This document shows positions 35,215-44,574 of a DNA stretch of 64,000 nucleotides, piece after piece (position 1 is the stretch's first letter; every line of letters starts with the position of its first letter). The stretch comes from Undibacterium cyanobacteriorum (GTDB lineage: Bacteria; Pseudomonadota; Gammaproteobacteria; Burkholderiales; Burkholderiaceae_D). Under the pieces are notes generated by a model, which saw only the letters and a program-made list of their open reading frames with translations, did not search any database and was not told the DNA's origin. The DNA is taken from NCBI RefSeq assembly GCF_031326225.1, contig NZ_CP133720.1, positions 1,612,001-1,676,000 on the forward strand. The letters are read 5' to 3'. A program made the translations under genes and the position numbers.

Positions 35215-36195
35215 TTACAATGCAACTTGGTTTCTACCGCGTTCTTTGGCGCGGTAGAGTGCCGCATCCGACGCAGCGATCACGGCAAGACCATCTTGCC
35301 CTTCGGCTAGCGATGCGAGTCCGATCGAAGCTGTAATATGTGGTAAGCCTATCGCATCGTTTTGAAAAACTTTAGTGTGGCGAATACGTTCGCACAAGCG
35401 TTCTGCGACGATAAGTGCCGATTCTTTAGGTGTGTTTGGAAGTATTACAATCATTTCTTCACCACCGTAGCGGGCAGCAAAGTCACTTGGACGCAGGCCA
35501 TTACTGATTACCTTAGCCGCTGCTTGAAGTGCCTCGTCGCCTAAAACATGGCCGAAACGATCATTAAATTGCTTGAAGTGATCAAGGTCTAGCATGATGA
35601 CGCTTAATTCACTGGCGGTGGCGTGCGCACTATCAATCAGACCTGGCAGTTGGGTATTGAGCCAAGAACGATTATTGAGTCCGGTCAAACCGTCTACCAT
35701 CGAAAGTTGGCGGTAGAATTCGCCAACTTTTTGACGATTCCGTAACTGCGCATTGGCCGCACGAATTCTGAACGAAAGCAGTTGAAGCAGGTTGCGGGCG
35801 ACGCCGTTGGATTCATCAATCAATTTCCACATCGTTGCAGAATCGATCGCGAGTAACTCACTATCGGTGACCGCTGCAATGGTGGAGAGGTGTCCTTCAT
35901 CATCCAGAACTGAAATTTCTCCTACGCATTCCCCTGCGAAATACTGGGTTGTCGCACCTTCGAGTTGCCTCCGCGAAGTGCTCGAGGTCAGTGCAAGGTT
36001 ACCTCTTAAAATAATGTAGAGATTGCCGACGCCGTTGTTACTGTCGAGGACGACTTCGCCAGCATGGGCGCGATAGACCGGGCATTGCGCCAAATGGGCT
36101 TTGATCAAATCATGTTGATCTGCGCTTAGGTTGCGAAAGAGCTCAATATCGGCGAGCTTGAAATTCGTCTCTTTAAATTGCCGAAAGTGTTCCAT
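35215..36195 (-). CDS. Cyclic-nucleotide-binding-domain GGDEF protein
   Basis: Soluble signalling protein of 326 residues. An N-terminal cNMP-binding-like domain (about 15-135: YRAHAGEVVLDSNNGVGNLYIILRG-type strands and YFAGECVGEISVLDD) is joined by a short helix to a GGDEF domain (about 165-326). The active site is GGEEM where GGEEF is usual, while the metal/substrate segment LDLDHFKQFNDRFGHVLGD is intact, so diguanylate cyclase activity is plausible. Whether the N-terminal domain binds cAMP or c-di-GMP cannot be told. The gene lies about 110 bases downstream of the HDOD gene on the same strand. Confidence 0.87.
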   Translation of the reverse strand: MEHFRQFKETNFKLADIELFRNLSADQHDLIKAHLAQCPVYRAHAGEVVLDSNNGVGNLYIILRGNLALTSSTSRRQLEGATTQYFAGECVGEISVLDDEGHLSTIAAVTDSELLAIDSATMWKLIDESNGVARNLLQLLSFRIRAANAQLRNRQKVGEFYRQLSMVDGLTGLNNRSWLNTQLPGLIDSAHATASELSVIMLDLDHFKQFNDRFGHVLGDEALQAAAKVISNGLRPSDFAARYGGEEMIVILPNTPKESALIVAERLCERIRHTKVFQNDAIGLPHITASIGLASLAEGQDGLAVIAASDAALYRAKERGRNQVAL

Positions 36196-36302
36196 TTATT
36201 CTCGATTCAATGCGTTCTACGTTTTTATTTTGGGCAAAGGAATTTATCCAATCGATTGCTTGGCGCAAGTCTAGCATCGAATCATGAATTCATATTTAAG
36301 AA

Positions 36303-37175
36303 CTAAGAGCTTTGAAGCATCTGATTCATCGCTTCGACGCGCAGCTCTGTCTCATGAAAGATTGCTAAATACGCTTCATCCGAGAGGGATAGCACATCCC
36401 AGGCATGTTGCGATATCAGAGGCACCAGCTCGCGCTCGTCATTATTGAGATCAAGTGCATGAACAATTGCATTGGCGACATGAACGATAGCGGCGACTGA
36501 GTTGAGTTCTTTATCATCGGGATCGTGATGTCCGCGTATGCCATCTTGGATCGCGTCTGAGAAGTTCCATTGAAGTGCTAGTACTAAACCAACCGCGACG
36601 TGATCCACCCCGAGTACGCTACGTTCTGCTTCGAGTAGGCTGGTATCGCTACGCTTAGCACTTTCGATGACTTGTTCATATTTTCTAGGGAAGCGCGAAA
36701 CTAGTACTAGGCGGCCAATGTCATGCAAGAGACCCGCCGTGAAGGCGAAGTCATGCTTCATGTGTAAGGTTCTAGAAATTAATTCTGCACAGATTGCCGT
36801 GGCAATATTGTGCCGCCAATATGCTTGATTATCGAAGCCACGACAGGCGGCATGTGGCAAGTGTTTCGTGAAGATACTCAAGCGAATTAAATTCTTCAAA
36901 TTTTTGATGCCTAGCATCGCGACGGCTTGCTGTATCGTTACGACCTTCGAGTTCGCACCATAAATTGAGGCATTTGCGAGGCGCAATACTTTTGCCGCTA
37001 AAGCTTGATCGAGAGCGACTTTTTCAACGATGGCATCAAGGCTGATGTCATCATTGTTTAGATCACTCAGCATCTCCTTGGCGACATCGGGCAGCATCGG
37101 TAGATCGTTGATCTTGTTGATGACTTCTTCGAGAGAAATTTGATGGTCATCAACGTCCGTAATAAATTGCGTCAT
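36303..37175 (-). CDS. HDOD-domain signalling protein (second paralogue)
   Basis: A 290-residue HDOD protein, similar throughout to the one at 14948-15787 (INDLPMLPDVAKEML, AMLGIKNLKNLIRLS, HNIATAICAELISR, LLHDIGRLVLVSRFP, VLGVDHVAVG). Likely regulatory rather than catalytic. Its start overlaps the stop of the upstream 108-residue gene as ATGA, so the two form a translationally coupled pair. A cNMP-GGDEF gene follows, which suggests a second-messenger context. Confidence 0.85.
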   Translation of the reverse strand: MTQFITDVDDHQISLEEVINKINDLPMLPDVAKEMLSDLNNDDISLDAIVEKVALDQALAAKVLRLANASIYGANSKVVTIQQAVAMLGIKNLKNLIRLSIFTKHLPHAACRGFDNQAYWRHNIATAICAELISRTLHMKHDFAFTAGLLHDIGRLVLVSRFPRKYEQVIESAKRSDTSLLEAERSVLGVDHVAVGLVLALQWNFSDAIQDGIRGHHDPDDKELNSVAAIVHVANAIVHALDLNNDERELVPLISQHAWDVLSLSDEAYLAIFHETELRVEAMNQMLQSS

Positions 37176-37498
37176 GATGTTGGTTCTTCCCGAAATTTGG
37201 CAATCAAGGACATCAATGTTGAAGTGGGCGCTTGGTATGGGCCGTGTCTAAATACGATGGCAAGTCGGTCACGTTTGCGTTGGCGTTCGGCTAATTCTTC
37301 TTGTTTTTCTTCTTCAGTCTCTTCGATCACGATGGACAGTTGATGAACATCGTGATGTTCCATCGAGTTAATCATGTTTTTAGTGAGTTGCGTTCCTGCA
37401 GGAAGGAGAACATGACCCATTTTGTCGAGTAATTCATCCGCCAACACCATTCCAGCGGAAATGCGCGCGATTGGTAAATAGCGATGTTTCTGACTCAT
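37172..37498 (-). CDS. Small protein with HD-GYP/HDOD-associated N-terminal-type domain
   Basis: A 108-residue protein. The stretch ISAGMVLADELLDKMGHVLLPAGTQLTKNMINSMEHHDVHQLSI matches in pattern the short domain often placed in front of HD-GYP or HDOD modules. Here it is encoded as a separate gene coupled to an HDOD gene (ATGA overlap). A glutamate/lysine-rich stretch (EETEEEKQEELAERQ) follows, probably a helix. ATG 37498 has GAGGAG upstream; the frame extends to 37549. A split of a two-domain protein into a co-translated pair is my interpretation. Confidence 0.65.
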   Translation of the reverse strand: MSQKHRYLPIARISAGMVLADELLDKMGHVLLPAGTQLTKNMINSMEHHDVHQLSIVIEETEEEKQEELAERQRKRDRLAIVFRHGPYQAPTSTLMSLIAKFREEPTS

Positions 37499-37680
37499 AA
37501 AAATTGACTCCTCGGTAGGTTGGCAATGCGCATGGGCGTCAAAGACCAAACGATCGTCAGGGGAAGCTTGTATTTTGTATAGTATGCTTTTCCAATTAAT
37601 GTTTCAATAAAGAAACCGTGTGAAGCGCGGTTCTGGTTTTTAATTTAAGCGAATTTGTCTGTTTATGGCATCGCTTAATG

Positions 37681-37716
37681 AAAAAAGCCACGTTTCGGGC
37701 AAACGAGACGTGGCTT
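37681..37716 (-). terminator. Rho-independent terminator of the 37788-38285 gene
   Basis: Read on the minus strand, GAAGCCACGT and ACGTGGCTTT arms enclose a loop and are followed by TTTTT. Confidence 0.8.
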
Positions 37717-37787
37717 CTCTGGATCGAAAAATCATGAATTGCTTTGATTAATTGTTGCGTAGTTGTTGCTCGGGCGATCACGACTTT

Positions 37788-38285
37788 TTACCATCGATGG
37801 TGGCGCTCTTGATAGCGATCATCGCGATCATAATCATGACGAGGGTAGCCACGACCTTGTTCTCGCCAATTTTCACGTTCACGCCATTCATGACGTTCAC
37901 GTTCATGACGACCACGGTCGTGATAATGACGAGCGCGCCATGGTCGACCATAATAGCTATCTACATAATGATGTTCACGGTAAGGTAATGCCGATCGCAA
38001 AGTGATCGGAATGCCGCCCAATCGAAAATCAATTTGCATGCCGTAGGGAAGGGCGTAGGCGTTTTGCCAACGATACCCGTCAAACCAAAACCAAACTCGA
38101 TTTGATGGAGCGAAATAGACTTGAGCACTCGGGTAATAAACATAGTTGTACATCGCTGGAGCGTGACTCACGATGGGGTGCGCATTGCTATATTGGTACG
38201 GTGATTGCGCCATCGCGGTACCGGCAAACGCGATGCTGGCGGTGAATGCGATAACAAGGGGCGAAATAAAGCGTCGTAAGAACAT
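37788..38285 (-). CDS. Small secreted protein with His/Arg-rich tail
   Basis: The product has 165 residues with a clear signal peptide (cleavage about after GTAMAQ, residue 27). A tyrosine/tryptophan-rich middle (YNYVYYPSAQVYFAP, RVWFWFDGYRWQ) is followed by a very basic, polar tail rich in His, Arg, Glu, Asp and Tyr (residues about 115-165). The first half resembles small periplasmic proteins of unknown function seen in betaproteobacteria. The tail could bind metal ions or polyanions, which is inference. AGGAG six bases before ATG 38285 supports this start over one two codons earlier. Confidence 0.7.
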   Translation of the reverse strand: MFLRRFISPLVIAFTASIAFAGTAMAQSPYQYSNAHPIVSHAPAMYNYVYYPSAQVYFAPSNRVWFWFDGYRWQNAYALPYGMQIDFRLGGIPITLRSALPYREHHYVDSYYGRPWRARHYHDRGRHERERHEWRERENWREQGRGYPRHDYDRDDRYQERHHRW

Positions 38286-38496
38286 GATCATCTCCTAAGT
38301 GGGAGCAGCGATTGATCTGCATCCATGTTCACTTCAACGCATGGAGGTGAGTAATGGACGACAAGTTCTTGTGTTACCAAGTGTAAAAGTTCGCCAAGCT
38401 ACTGGCCTGGTACCTGTCATTGATGCAAGTCTGCATTTTGATTTGGCCTTGCCTTCGTGGAGTAACGCGACCTTTTGAAACCTATCCGACATATCG

Positions 38497-38540
38497 GAAG
38501 CTCGCGCTCAGGCATAGCGCGCGAGCTTCTTTTAATTTTT
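38497..38540 (+). terminator. Strong hairpin with T-tract on the plus strand
   Basis: AAGCTCGCGC and GCGCGAGCTT arms form a long perfect stem followed, on the plus strand, by CTTTTAATTTTTT. Both neighbouring genes are on the minus strand, so its orientation does not fit a known gene; on the minus strand it lies just after the M14 peptidase stop but without a T-tract. Confidence 0.65.
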
Positions 38541-40351
38541 TATTTGACGTCACTTGGTATTTGATCGACTCGCATTACAGGATAGAGCGCAAATGCCTTA
38601 TCCCACGATGGATGGCGTTTCGCAAAAAACTCTAAGCGTTTTTGAGGATTCGCCTTAAATGCAGGGTCTTTGGTGAGTTTTTCTTGAAATTCGGCATGGA
38701 GTTCTGGTGATGCTTGAAGGGCCTCTCGTGCAAACTCTTCCGCCACATAGGCTTCCATATATTCTTTGCTTTCGAAAGCATTATTGAACCAACCCCAATT
38801 CAAGAGCGAATCGCCGCCAAGTGGCTCGAACATCGTTGCCACCAATCGCGCCTTGGCTTGCTGAATAGGAATGAAAAGCGCGTTTTTGCCGAGCGTACGA
38901 GTTTCTTTGGCCCAGCTTCCTTCGACCTTCAACATCTGATGATGTTCGATTGACTGCTGACTAAATTCAAAACGCTGGGCGCGAAATACTTCGAAAGTTT
39001 GTGCAGAAAAGGCCGTACTGAGCTTCTGGAATTGGATGCCATGCTGTTTGAGCTTATCTTCGAGCTTGCTGGCATATGCGGCTGGAACCACATAACCACC
39101 GAGTGGAAGTTGTGTACTGACGTCGGGTGTGACTTGGTCTTGTAGCTTAACGCGCCAAACCTGAGGCTTACTTTCATCATAGCGTGTCATGCTCGCGCCA
39201 GAAATTTCCGACGTTGAGCGCGAGTAGGCATAACCCTGAAATTCGATGGTCTTAGTTTCGTTCGTGTTCCGGTAGCTCAATGCAAGAGGATTGCCTGCTA
39301 ATTTGAGGCTCTGTTGGTCCGCTTGTAAAGCACGGCTGCGCCATTCTTGGCCGTGCTCTTCCATTTGTTTGACGACAGAGAGTATGGTGTCGTGCGTGAT
39401 CTGGACTCGTGTTGGATAATCTTTCCAAGAGTGAGTTTCGACCAACATTGCCAGCCTGTTACGGAGCTGGAAGTAGCCAGTCGAAAAGCGCGGTGTAGAA
39501 ACGTTATTGGAGAAGCCGGACATGGGATTGTCTTCTTCATCGAAAGACATGTAAAAACCGAGAGGGAGAAAGTCTTTCTTGCTCAGATCGGCAATCACAG
39601 CCTCTTGGAAATGCTTACCAATCGTTGCTAAAGGATGATCGTGATTTAGAGACGGTTCAACTTGGATGGATACCGCATGTTGGAATTTGGCGCCATCAGT
39701 CACGTGTAAGTCGATTGTGGCGATCGGATCCCATTCATTCACGAGTGCCAGCATTGCCTGCATTTCAGGTGCATCTGCCTTTACGTAATCGCGATTCAAG
39801 TTATAGTTTTGTGCGGTCGTGCGCCAACCCATGGCTTTCGGACCGCGTTGATTCGGACGGTTATAGCTGTCAAAACGCTCGTGTCCATCCACGTTGAATA
39901 CTGGAACAAATAGCACTACTTGGTTGCGTAAAGCATTTGCTTGATCAAGGAGTTTGCGTAAAGCTAAAAAGCCGGCATCTTTTCCATCAATTTCTCCAGC
40001 ATGAATGCCTGCTTGGATTAGTGTGACTGGCAGCGGCTTCTTTTTGAGCTGCTGCGGGCCGAGTACGCCGCTGTGAGATGCCACCAAATAGAACATGCTG
40101 CGCCCCTCTGGTGTTGTGCCAAATTTTTTGCAACGCACTGATTTAGGATATTGCCGTTCAAAACCCATGCACAGACGTTCTACTTCCTCGTAGCGACCAG
40201 TCTCTTGGAACTGTGTTTTTTCAGCAGTTGTTCTCAGATCTGAAGCATTCGATTGCTTCTTTACAGCGTTCGCCATGGATGTCGTGGACGAGAGCAAAAG
40301 CAGCGCGGCAGTGGTGAAGCCGAGAATGCTGTGTGGAGTTTTTCTATGCAT
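38540..40351 (-). CDS. M14-family zinc carboxypeptidase, exported
   Basis: Secreted or periplasmic metallopeptidase of 603 residues with a signal peptide (about 1-28, ending SMANA). The zinc ligands are His117 and Glu120 (QAGIHAGEIDG) and His216 (IDLHVTDG); substrate-binding Asn/Arg lie in YNLNRDYVK. The catalytic Glu is probably in VETHSWKDY. The domain order matches the long bacterial M14 group with a C-terminal extension (about 370-603) of unknown role. Expected to trim C-terminal residues from peptides. It is divergent from the DUF349 gene. Confidence 0.85.
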   Translation of the reverse strand: MHRKTPHSILGFTTAALLLLSSTTSMANAVKKQSNASDLRTTAEKTQFQETGRYEEVERLCMGFERQYPKSVRCKKFGTTPEGRSMFYLVASHSGVLGPQQLKKKPLPVTLIQAGIHAGEIDGKDAGFLALRKLLDQANALRNQVVLFVPVFNVDGHERFDSYNRPNQRGPKAMGWRTTAQNYNLNRDYVKADAPEMQAMLALVNEWDPIATIDLHVTDGAKFQHAVSIQVEPSLNHDHPLATIGKHFQEAVIADLSKKDFLPLGFYMSFDEEDNPMSGFSNNVSTPRFSTGYFQLRNRLAMLVETHSWKDYPTRVQITHDTILSVVKQMEEHGQEWRSRALQADQQSLKLAGNPLALSYRNTNETKTIEFQGYAYSRSTSEISGASMTRYDESKPQVWRVKLQDQVTPDVSTQLPLGGYVVPAAYASKLEDKLKQHGIQFQKLSTAFSAQTFEVFRAQRFEFSQQSIEHHQMLKVEGSWAKETRTLGKNALFIPIQQAKARLVATMFEPLGGDSLLNWGWFNNAFESKEYMEAYVAEEFAREALQASPELHAEFQEKLTKDPAFKANPQKRLEFFAKRHPSWDKAFALYPVMRVDQIPSDVK

Positions 40352-40554
40352 GGTGAACTAATAATGGTGAAGTGAGCTAGATGAAGTTTCGACCTAGATC
40401 GGATAATGAATGAGGTCGATTTAAACTCGAGGGATAAAGCCGAATTTTAACATGCACGCCCTCATCGACCTTCGCAACCGCGGCCATAACTGATCTTTTG
40501 CGGTAGTCGGCTAAGTCTTGCTATCATGTCTGTTTTCTCAGCCTCACTACAATT

Positions 40555-43116
40555 ATGTTTGATTTCCTCACTAAGTTGTTTTCAAGCTCGTCGAGCCAGC
40601 CAGATAAGGCGTTAGAAGTTACTGAAAAAAATACCCTTAATGCAAAATCGCCGTCTGCGCTTAGTGTATCGGCGAAGGCAGAGCTTGAACAGCAACGTCA
40701 AGCGTGGCGTCAAAAGGTCGATGCCGCAGCCCATAGTGAAGAGGTTTTATTGGACTTACTCTTTGCTTGTGATCATGCTGATGGACGTCTCTATGCGGCG
40801 CAGTATTTACAAGGGCGATCAGCGTTGGAGACGGTGAGGGCGCGTTTCAAGAAAAACGACCAACGCCTGATGAAATATGTTCAGGGACGTTTGGAGCAAC
40901 TCAAACAAAAAGAGGCTTTAGGAAAAGCTATTGATGATTGCATTTCCCATGGACAGTTACTGCTGCAAGCAAGTGTGATTTTGCCAAACCAATTGGCGCA
41001 ACTGGATCACATGCGTACCAAGCTTGACACTTTGGGTGAGCTTGCTCCTGAAGCACAACAAAAATTCGATGAGATGCGTCGAGCTTTGGATAAGCGAATG
41101 GACGCTCAAGTTGCACTACAACGCCAATTATTGAGCATCGTTAGTCGACTTCAACAAGGCATAGGGAATGAGTCCACCATCGATAGACCGACATACGAGA
41201 AACTATTTGCTGAATTTTCAGAAGTACGCGGTTCAGCCTGCGCCGCGTCTTTGCCGCGCCATCCGCTGACAGAAGCTAAACGTTTGTTAGAAACTTATGC
41301 TCAACATCTTACTGTCCTTGAAAATCGCATATTAGAATCGTCGAAGATATTGGGCTCAAGCGATGAAATGATCGATGTTTTGCATGTGTCTGGGATAAAC
41401 GCTCTTGAACTGCACGTAGATTCTGGTGATCAGGAGTTGCAAGGTACTGCTGCGCAAGACAAGACTGTAGACAACGCAGCCATTCATGCAGATCAACGAG
41501 ATATCAATCTCGATCAGGCAGATTTTAATGCTGCCTTAGAAGGTTTGGAGCAAGCATTGAGTGAGGGACGAACACAGCAGGCTCGCGAATTCGAAAAAGT
41601 ATTGGCGGTTGTTGATCTTCAACATGCGCCCGCTTATGTCTCGAAGAAGCAAATGCAGCGTTTGGCAGCAGCGCGCAAGGAATTTGCCCGCTTGATGTCT
41701 TGGGCACGTTGGAGTGGGGTGGCATCGCGTGAAGAGTTAGTGGCGACTGCAGAAGGGCTTGCTCAGCTCAGTTTACAGCCGAAAGAATTGGTCGATACAG
41801 TCACTGCGTTACGCTCGCAATGGAAACAAATCGAAGGTGCTGGTGGCGCTGGGTCAAGAGAATTGTGGCTGCGATTCGATGCAGCATGCAGTGCAGCCTA
41901 CGCACCAGCGGCTTCTCATTTCCAAGAACAATCGCAACTGAGAAAAGCGAACGCTGAACAAGCGCGTGCACTTCTGACTGAGTTTGTATCTTTAGCCCAA
42001 GATCTCATGACCGAGACGCCAGACTGGCGTTTGGTCGCGAATTCGCTTTCGCAAATGCGTCAAAAGTGGCGTGCTATTGGTGCCATGGATCGTAAAGAAA
42101 AAGAAGTCTTAACAGGTGAATTTGAGGCTTGTCTTCAAGACCTGGAACAAGCCCTGCAGGCACAACGCGAGGTGGCCGAGGCCAATCGATTGGAGTTGAT
42201 TTCTGTAGCCAAGGCGATTGATGCCAGTGTCCGCGATGCGGTAGAACAGGTTCGAAAGTTACAAGCGCAGTGGCAGCAAAACGCAACTGCAGTCCCTTTG
42301 GAACGCAAACGAGAGCAAGAATTATGGACCTTATTTCGCGCGGCCTGTGATCAAATTTTCGAGGCGAGAAAAAATCAACATCGTGAGTTCGAGCAAGAGC
42401 GTATTAAGCAGCTCGATGCCAAACATGAGCTTTGTCTAGAAATAGAACGTTTGGTGGAAAGCAAGGAAGCAGATGTTCGAGTTTTGTCTGAAAAAATGGC
42501 CACGTTTGATAAACAGTGGCGTAGTCTTGGCGCTGTTCCGCGTGAGAGCGAAAAACAAATCGAGGCACGTTATAAAACAGCCATCGGGGTATTGCAGTCA
42601 CAGATCAGTCAGCTTGAAATGCAAAGATATCAACAGCAGGCTAATCAGATGTCGCAGTTTTTGCAGGCTTGTTTTGATGTCGAAAACGCGGTTTTCAACT
42701 CTGATTCATCGCAGCCTAACTCCGGAAATCTGATAGACGAATGCATCGCTCAATTCAATGCGACGAAAGATGTTCACAGTAAAGCCTTGCGTCAACGCGC
42801 GTTGGCCTTGCAAAAAATGCGAGCGCAAACGAGCGCTGTTTCGAATGCTTTGAGCTCTGAGACGAATTTGAAAGATCTCGTCCTGAAGTTGGAGCTCGCC
42901 TTAGAACTGCCGAGCCCCGTTGAAGAACAGGCGCGACGCAGAGAAATTCAGTTGTCGATGCTGCAGCAAAGCTTACGCCAAGGTCGTGATGCGCAATCTG
43001 ATCAAGTGATGTACGAACAGCTATTAGCGACTCCGTGTGCCTTGTCTCAGCAGTTACAAAATCGCATACATGCAATTTTGAAAGTGGGATTGTCACGTTG
43101 GCCTTTAAAGAAATAG
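40555..43116 (+). CDS. DUF349-repeat coiled-coil protein
   Basis: A large (853 aa) cytoplasmic, helix-rich protein with several DUF349-type repeats, seen as recurring W-K/R-I/A patterns such as RSQWKQIEGAG...ELWLRFDAAC, RQKWRAIGAMDRKEKEVL, QAQWQQNATAVPLERKREQELWTLFRAACDQIFEARK and DKQWRSLGAVPRESEKQIEARYK. The family is widespread in Burkholderiales but its function is not established. No enzyme motif is visible. Residues about 15-45 are low-complexity. It is monocistronic. Confidence 0.85.
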   Translation: MFDFLTKLFSSSSSQPDKALEVTEKNTLNAKSPSALSVSAKAELEQQRQAWRQKVDAAAHSEEVLLDLLFACDHADGRLYAAQYLQGRSALETVRARFKKNDQRLMKYVQGRLEQLKQKEALGKAIDDCISHGQLLLQASVILPNQLAQLDHMRTKLDTLGELAPEAQQKFDEMRRALDKRMDAQVALQRQLLSIVSRLQQGIGNESTIDRPTYEKLFAEFSEVRGSACAASLPRHPLTEAKRLLETYAQHLTVLENRILESSKILGSSDEMIDVLHVSGINALELHVDSGDQELQGTAAQDKTVDNAAIHADQRDINLDQADFNAALEGLEQALSEGRTQQAREFEKVLAVVDLQHAPAYVSKKQMQRLAAARKEFARLMSWARWSGVASREELVATAEGLAQLSLQPKELVDTVTALRSQWKQIEGAGGAGSRELWLRFDAACSAAYAPAASHFQEQSQLRKANAEQARALLTEFVSLAQDLMTETPDWRLVANSLSQMRQKWRAIGAMDRKEKEVLTGEFEACLQDLEQALQAQREVAEANRLELISVAKAIDASVRDAVEQVRKLQAQWQQNATAVPLERKREQELWTLFRAACDQIFEARKNQHREFEQERIKQLDAKHELCLEIERLVESKEADVRVLSEKMATFDKQWRSLGAVPRESEKQIEARYKTAIGVLQSQISQLEMQRYQQQANQMSQFLQACFDVENAVFNSDSSQPNSGNLIDECIAQFNATKDVHSKALRQRALALQKMRAQTSAVSNALSSETNLKDLVLKLELALELPSPVEEQARRREIQLSMLQQSLRQGRDAQSDQVMYEQLLATPCALSQQLQNRIHAILKVGLSRWPLKK

Positions 43117-43222
43117 TCGATGCGTGCCTAAGCTGACTTAGTTAGCGCACTTAAGATAATCGATGTAATGAGGGCACTCAGTTATTTCAAGCGACTGAGG
43201 CTCATATCAAGGAGTTTTAGCA

Positions 43223-43873
43223 ATGAAGTTGTTTTCTTACTTTAGAAGTTCCGCATCCTATCGTGTACGGATTGCTCTGAATCTCAAGGGGCTCGCATAT
43301 GAGCAAAGCCCCGTACATTTGATCAAGAACGGCGGCGAACAGCTCTCTGATACCTATCGCAAAATTAACCCCGAGGCCTTGGTGCCAGCCTTGATCGATG
43401 GTGATGAGCAACAGGCGCTGAGCCAATCCTTGGCGATTATGGAGTATCTCGACGAGCAATATTCAGAAAGACCATTATTGCCAGCCAATCCACATGATCG
43501 CGCTTGGGTTCGTTCTTTGGCATTAGCCATCGCGTGCGATATCCATCCGATTAATAATTTGCGAGTTTTGAAATATCTGAGTGCTACTTTGGGTGCTTCT
43601 GATGAGCAAAAAAATGTGTGGTATCGCCATTGGTGTGCGGTTGGCCTAGCTTCTTTGGAAACGCGTTTGGCGAATGATGCGCGGCGTGGCTTGTTCTGTT
43701 TTGGTGATCAACCGGGCTTTGCTGATTGTGTGCTGATCCCGCAAATCTTCAATGCCCAACGTTTTAACTGTGATATGGCGCCGTATCCGACTCTGATGGC
43801 CATCAATGAGCGTTGTCTTGCTTTACCTGCCTTTAAGGATGCGCATCCATCGGCACAGCCTGACGCTGAGTAG
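43223..43873 (+). CDS. maiA: Maleylacetoacetate isomerase-like zeta-class glutathione transferase
   Basis: Cytoplasmic GST-fold protein of 216 residues. The zeta-class motif SSxSxRVRIAL is present (RSSASYRVRIALNL, residues about 9-22), followed by the thioredoxin-fold NPEALVPALIDG and QSLAIMEYLDE. In tyrosine catabolism the enzyme isomerises maleylacetoacetate to fumarylacetoacetate with glutathione. No fumarylacetoacetase or homogentisate genes are next to it, so another zeta-GST role is possible. AAGGAG lies upstream of ATG 43223. Confidence 0.85.
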   Translation: MKLFSYFRSSASYRVRIALNLKGLAYEQSPVHLIKNGGEQLSDTYRKINPEALVPALIDGDEQQALSQSLAIMEYLDEQYSERPLLPANPHDRAWVRSLALAIACDIHPINNLRVLKYLSATLGASDEQKNVWYRHWCAVGLASLETRLANDARRGLFCFGDQPGFADCVLIPQIFNAQRFNCDMAPYPTLMAINERCLALPAFKDAHPSAQPDAE

Positions 43874-43881
43874 TCGTACAA

Positions 43882-43916
43882 ATCAAAAAAGCCAAGCAGT
43901 GCTTGGCCTTTTTGAT
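43882..43916. terminator. Bidirectional terminator after maiA
   Basis: ATCAAAAA-GCCAAGC and GCTTGGC-TTTTTGAT arms with a three-base loop and one bulged base; suits both maiA and the convergent response-regulator gene. Confidence 0.85.
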
Positions 43917-43935
43917 GTTTGATTTGCAGAGCATA

Positions 43936-44574
43936 TTAGTTTGGAAGACTATCTTTGTCTTTCGTGTCGTCCAAGACTTCATTCAACATGGAGATCAAAA
44001 TCGAGCGGGTTAGCTTTGATTTGGTTGCATACCCATCAATCGCGTAGTTTCCCATGATGTTTTCTTTGGCGTAGCCTGGTTGCCCGGTACGTAAAACAAT
44101 TCGCAAATCTTTACGAGAAAGTTCATCCCGCAAAACATTGACCAGTTTTAAGCCTGCATCGACGGTTTCCATGACAACGTCGAGCAGAATCAAGGAAGTA
44201 TCTGGATTACTAATCGCTAAATCCTTGGCTTCTTTAGCTGAGAATGCGTGCAAAAATTCTAAGGGTTTGCCGTGAATATGCACCCCACTGAGGGCCAGCA
44301 CAGTCGTATCGTGGACATTGCTATCATCGTCGGCAATAAGAATTTTCCACGCTTGTTGTGCCTTGGTTTGTTCTTGTTCTTCTTCGCTTTCTGATAAGAA
44401 GACCAAGCTATCATCGTCATCTTGATCCGATGAGAAAGAGTTTTCGTTTTGGAAGTGCATGAGATCGAGGTAGGGGCGACGTGAATCAGCCACGCGCAGA
44501 GAATTACCCAAGATTTTCATGCCTTGGTAATATTGATGCCAATCGGGCAATTTACTGCTATGGCGCTTCTCCAT
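43936..44574 (-). CDS. Stand-alone receiver-domain response regulator
   Basis: A 212-residue cytoplasmic protein. About 75 N-terminal residues (acidic stretch QDDDDSLVFLSESEEEQEQ) precede one receiver domain: acidic pocket ILIADDDSN, phospho-acceptor Asp in LILLDVVMET, and conserved Thr in LRTGQPG. The segment LALSGVHIHGKPLEFLHAFSAKEA resembles the receiver domain that precedes DUF3369 and HD-GYP output domains, but no output domain is encoded here. ATG 44574 has AGGGAG six bases ahead, so I prefer it to ATG 44598. No histidine kinase gene is adjacent. Confidence 0.82.
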   Translation of the reverse strand: MEKRHSSKLPDWHQYYQGMKILGNSLRVADSRRPYLDLMHFQNENSFSSDQDDDDSLVFLSESEEEQEQTKAQQAWKILIADDDSNVHDTTVLALSGVHIHGKPLEFLHAFSAKEAKDLAISNPDTSLILLDVVMETVDAGLKLVNVLRDELSRKDLRIVLRTGQPGYAKENIMGNYAIDGYATKSKLTRSILISMLNEVLDDTKDKDSLPN

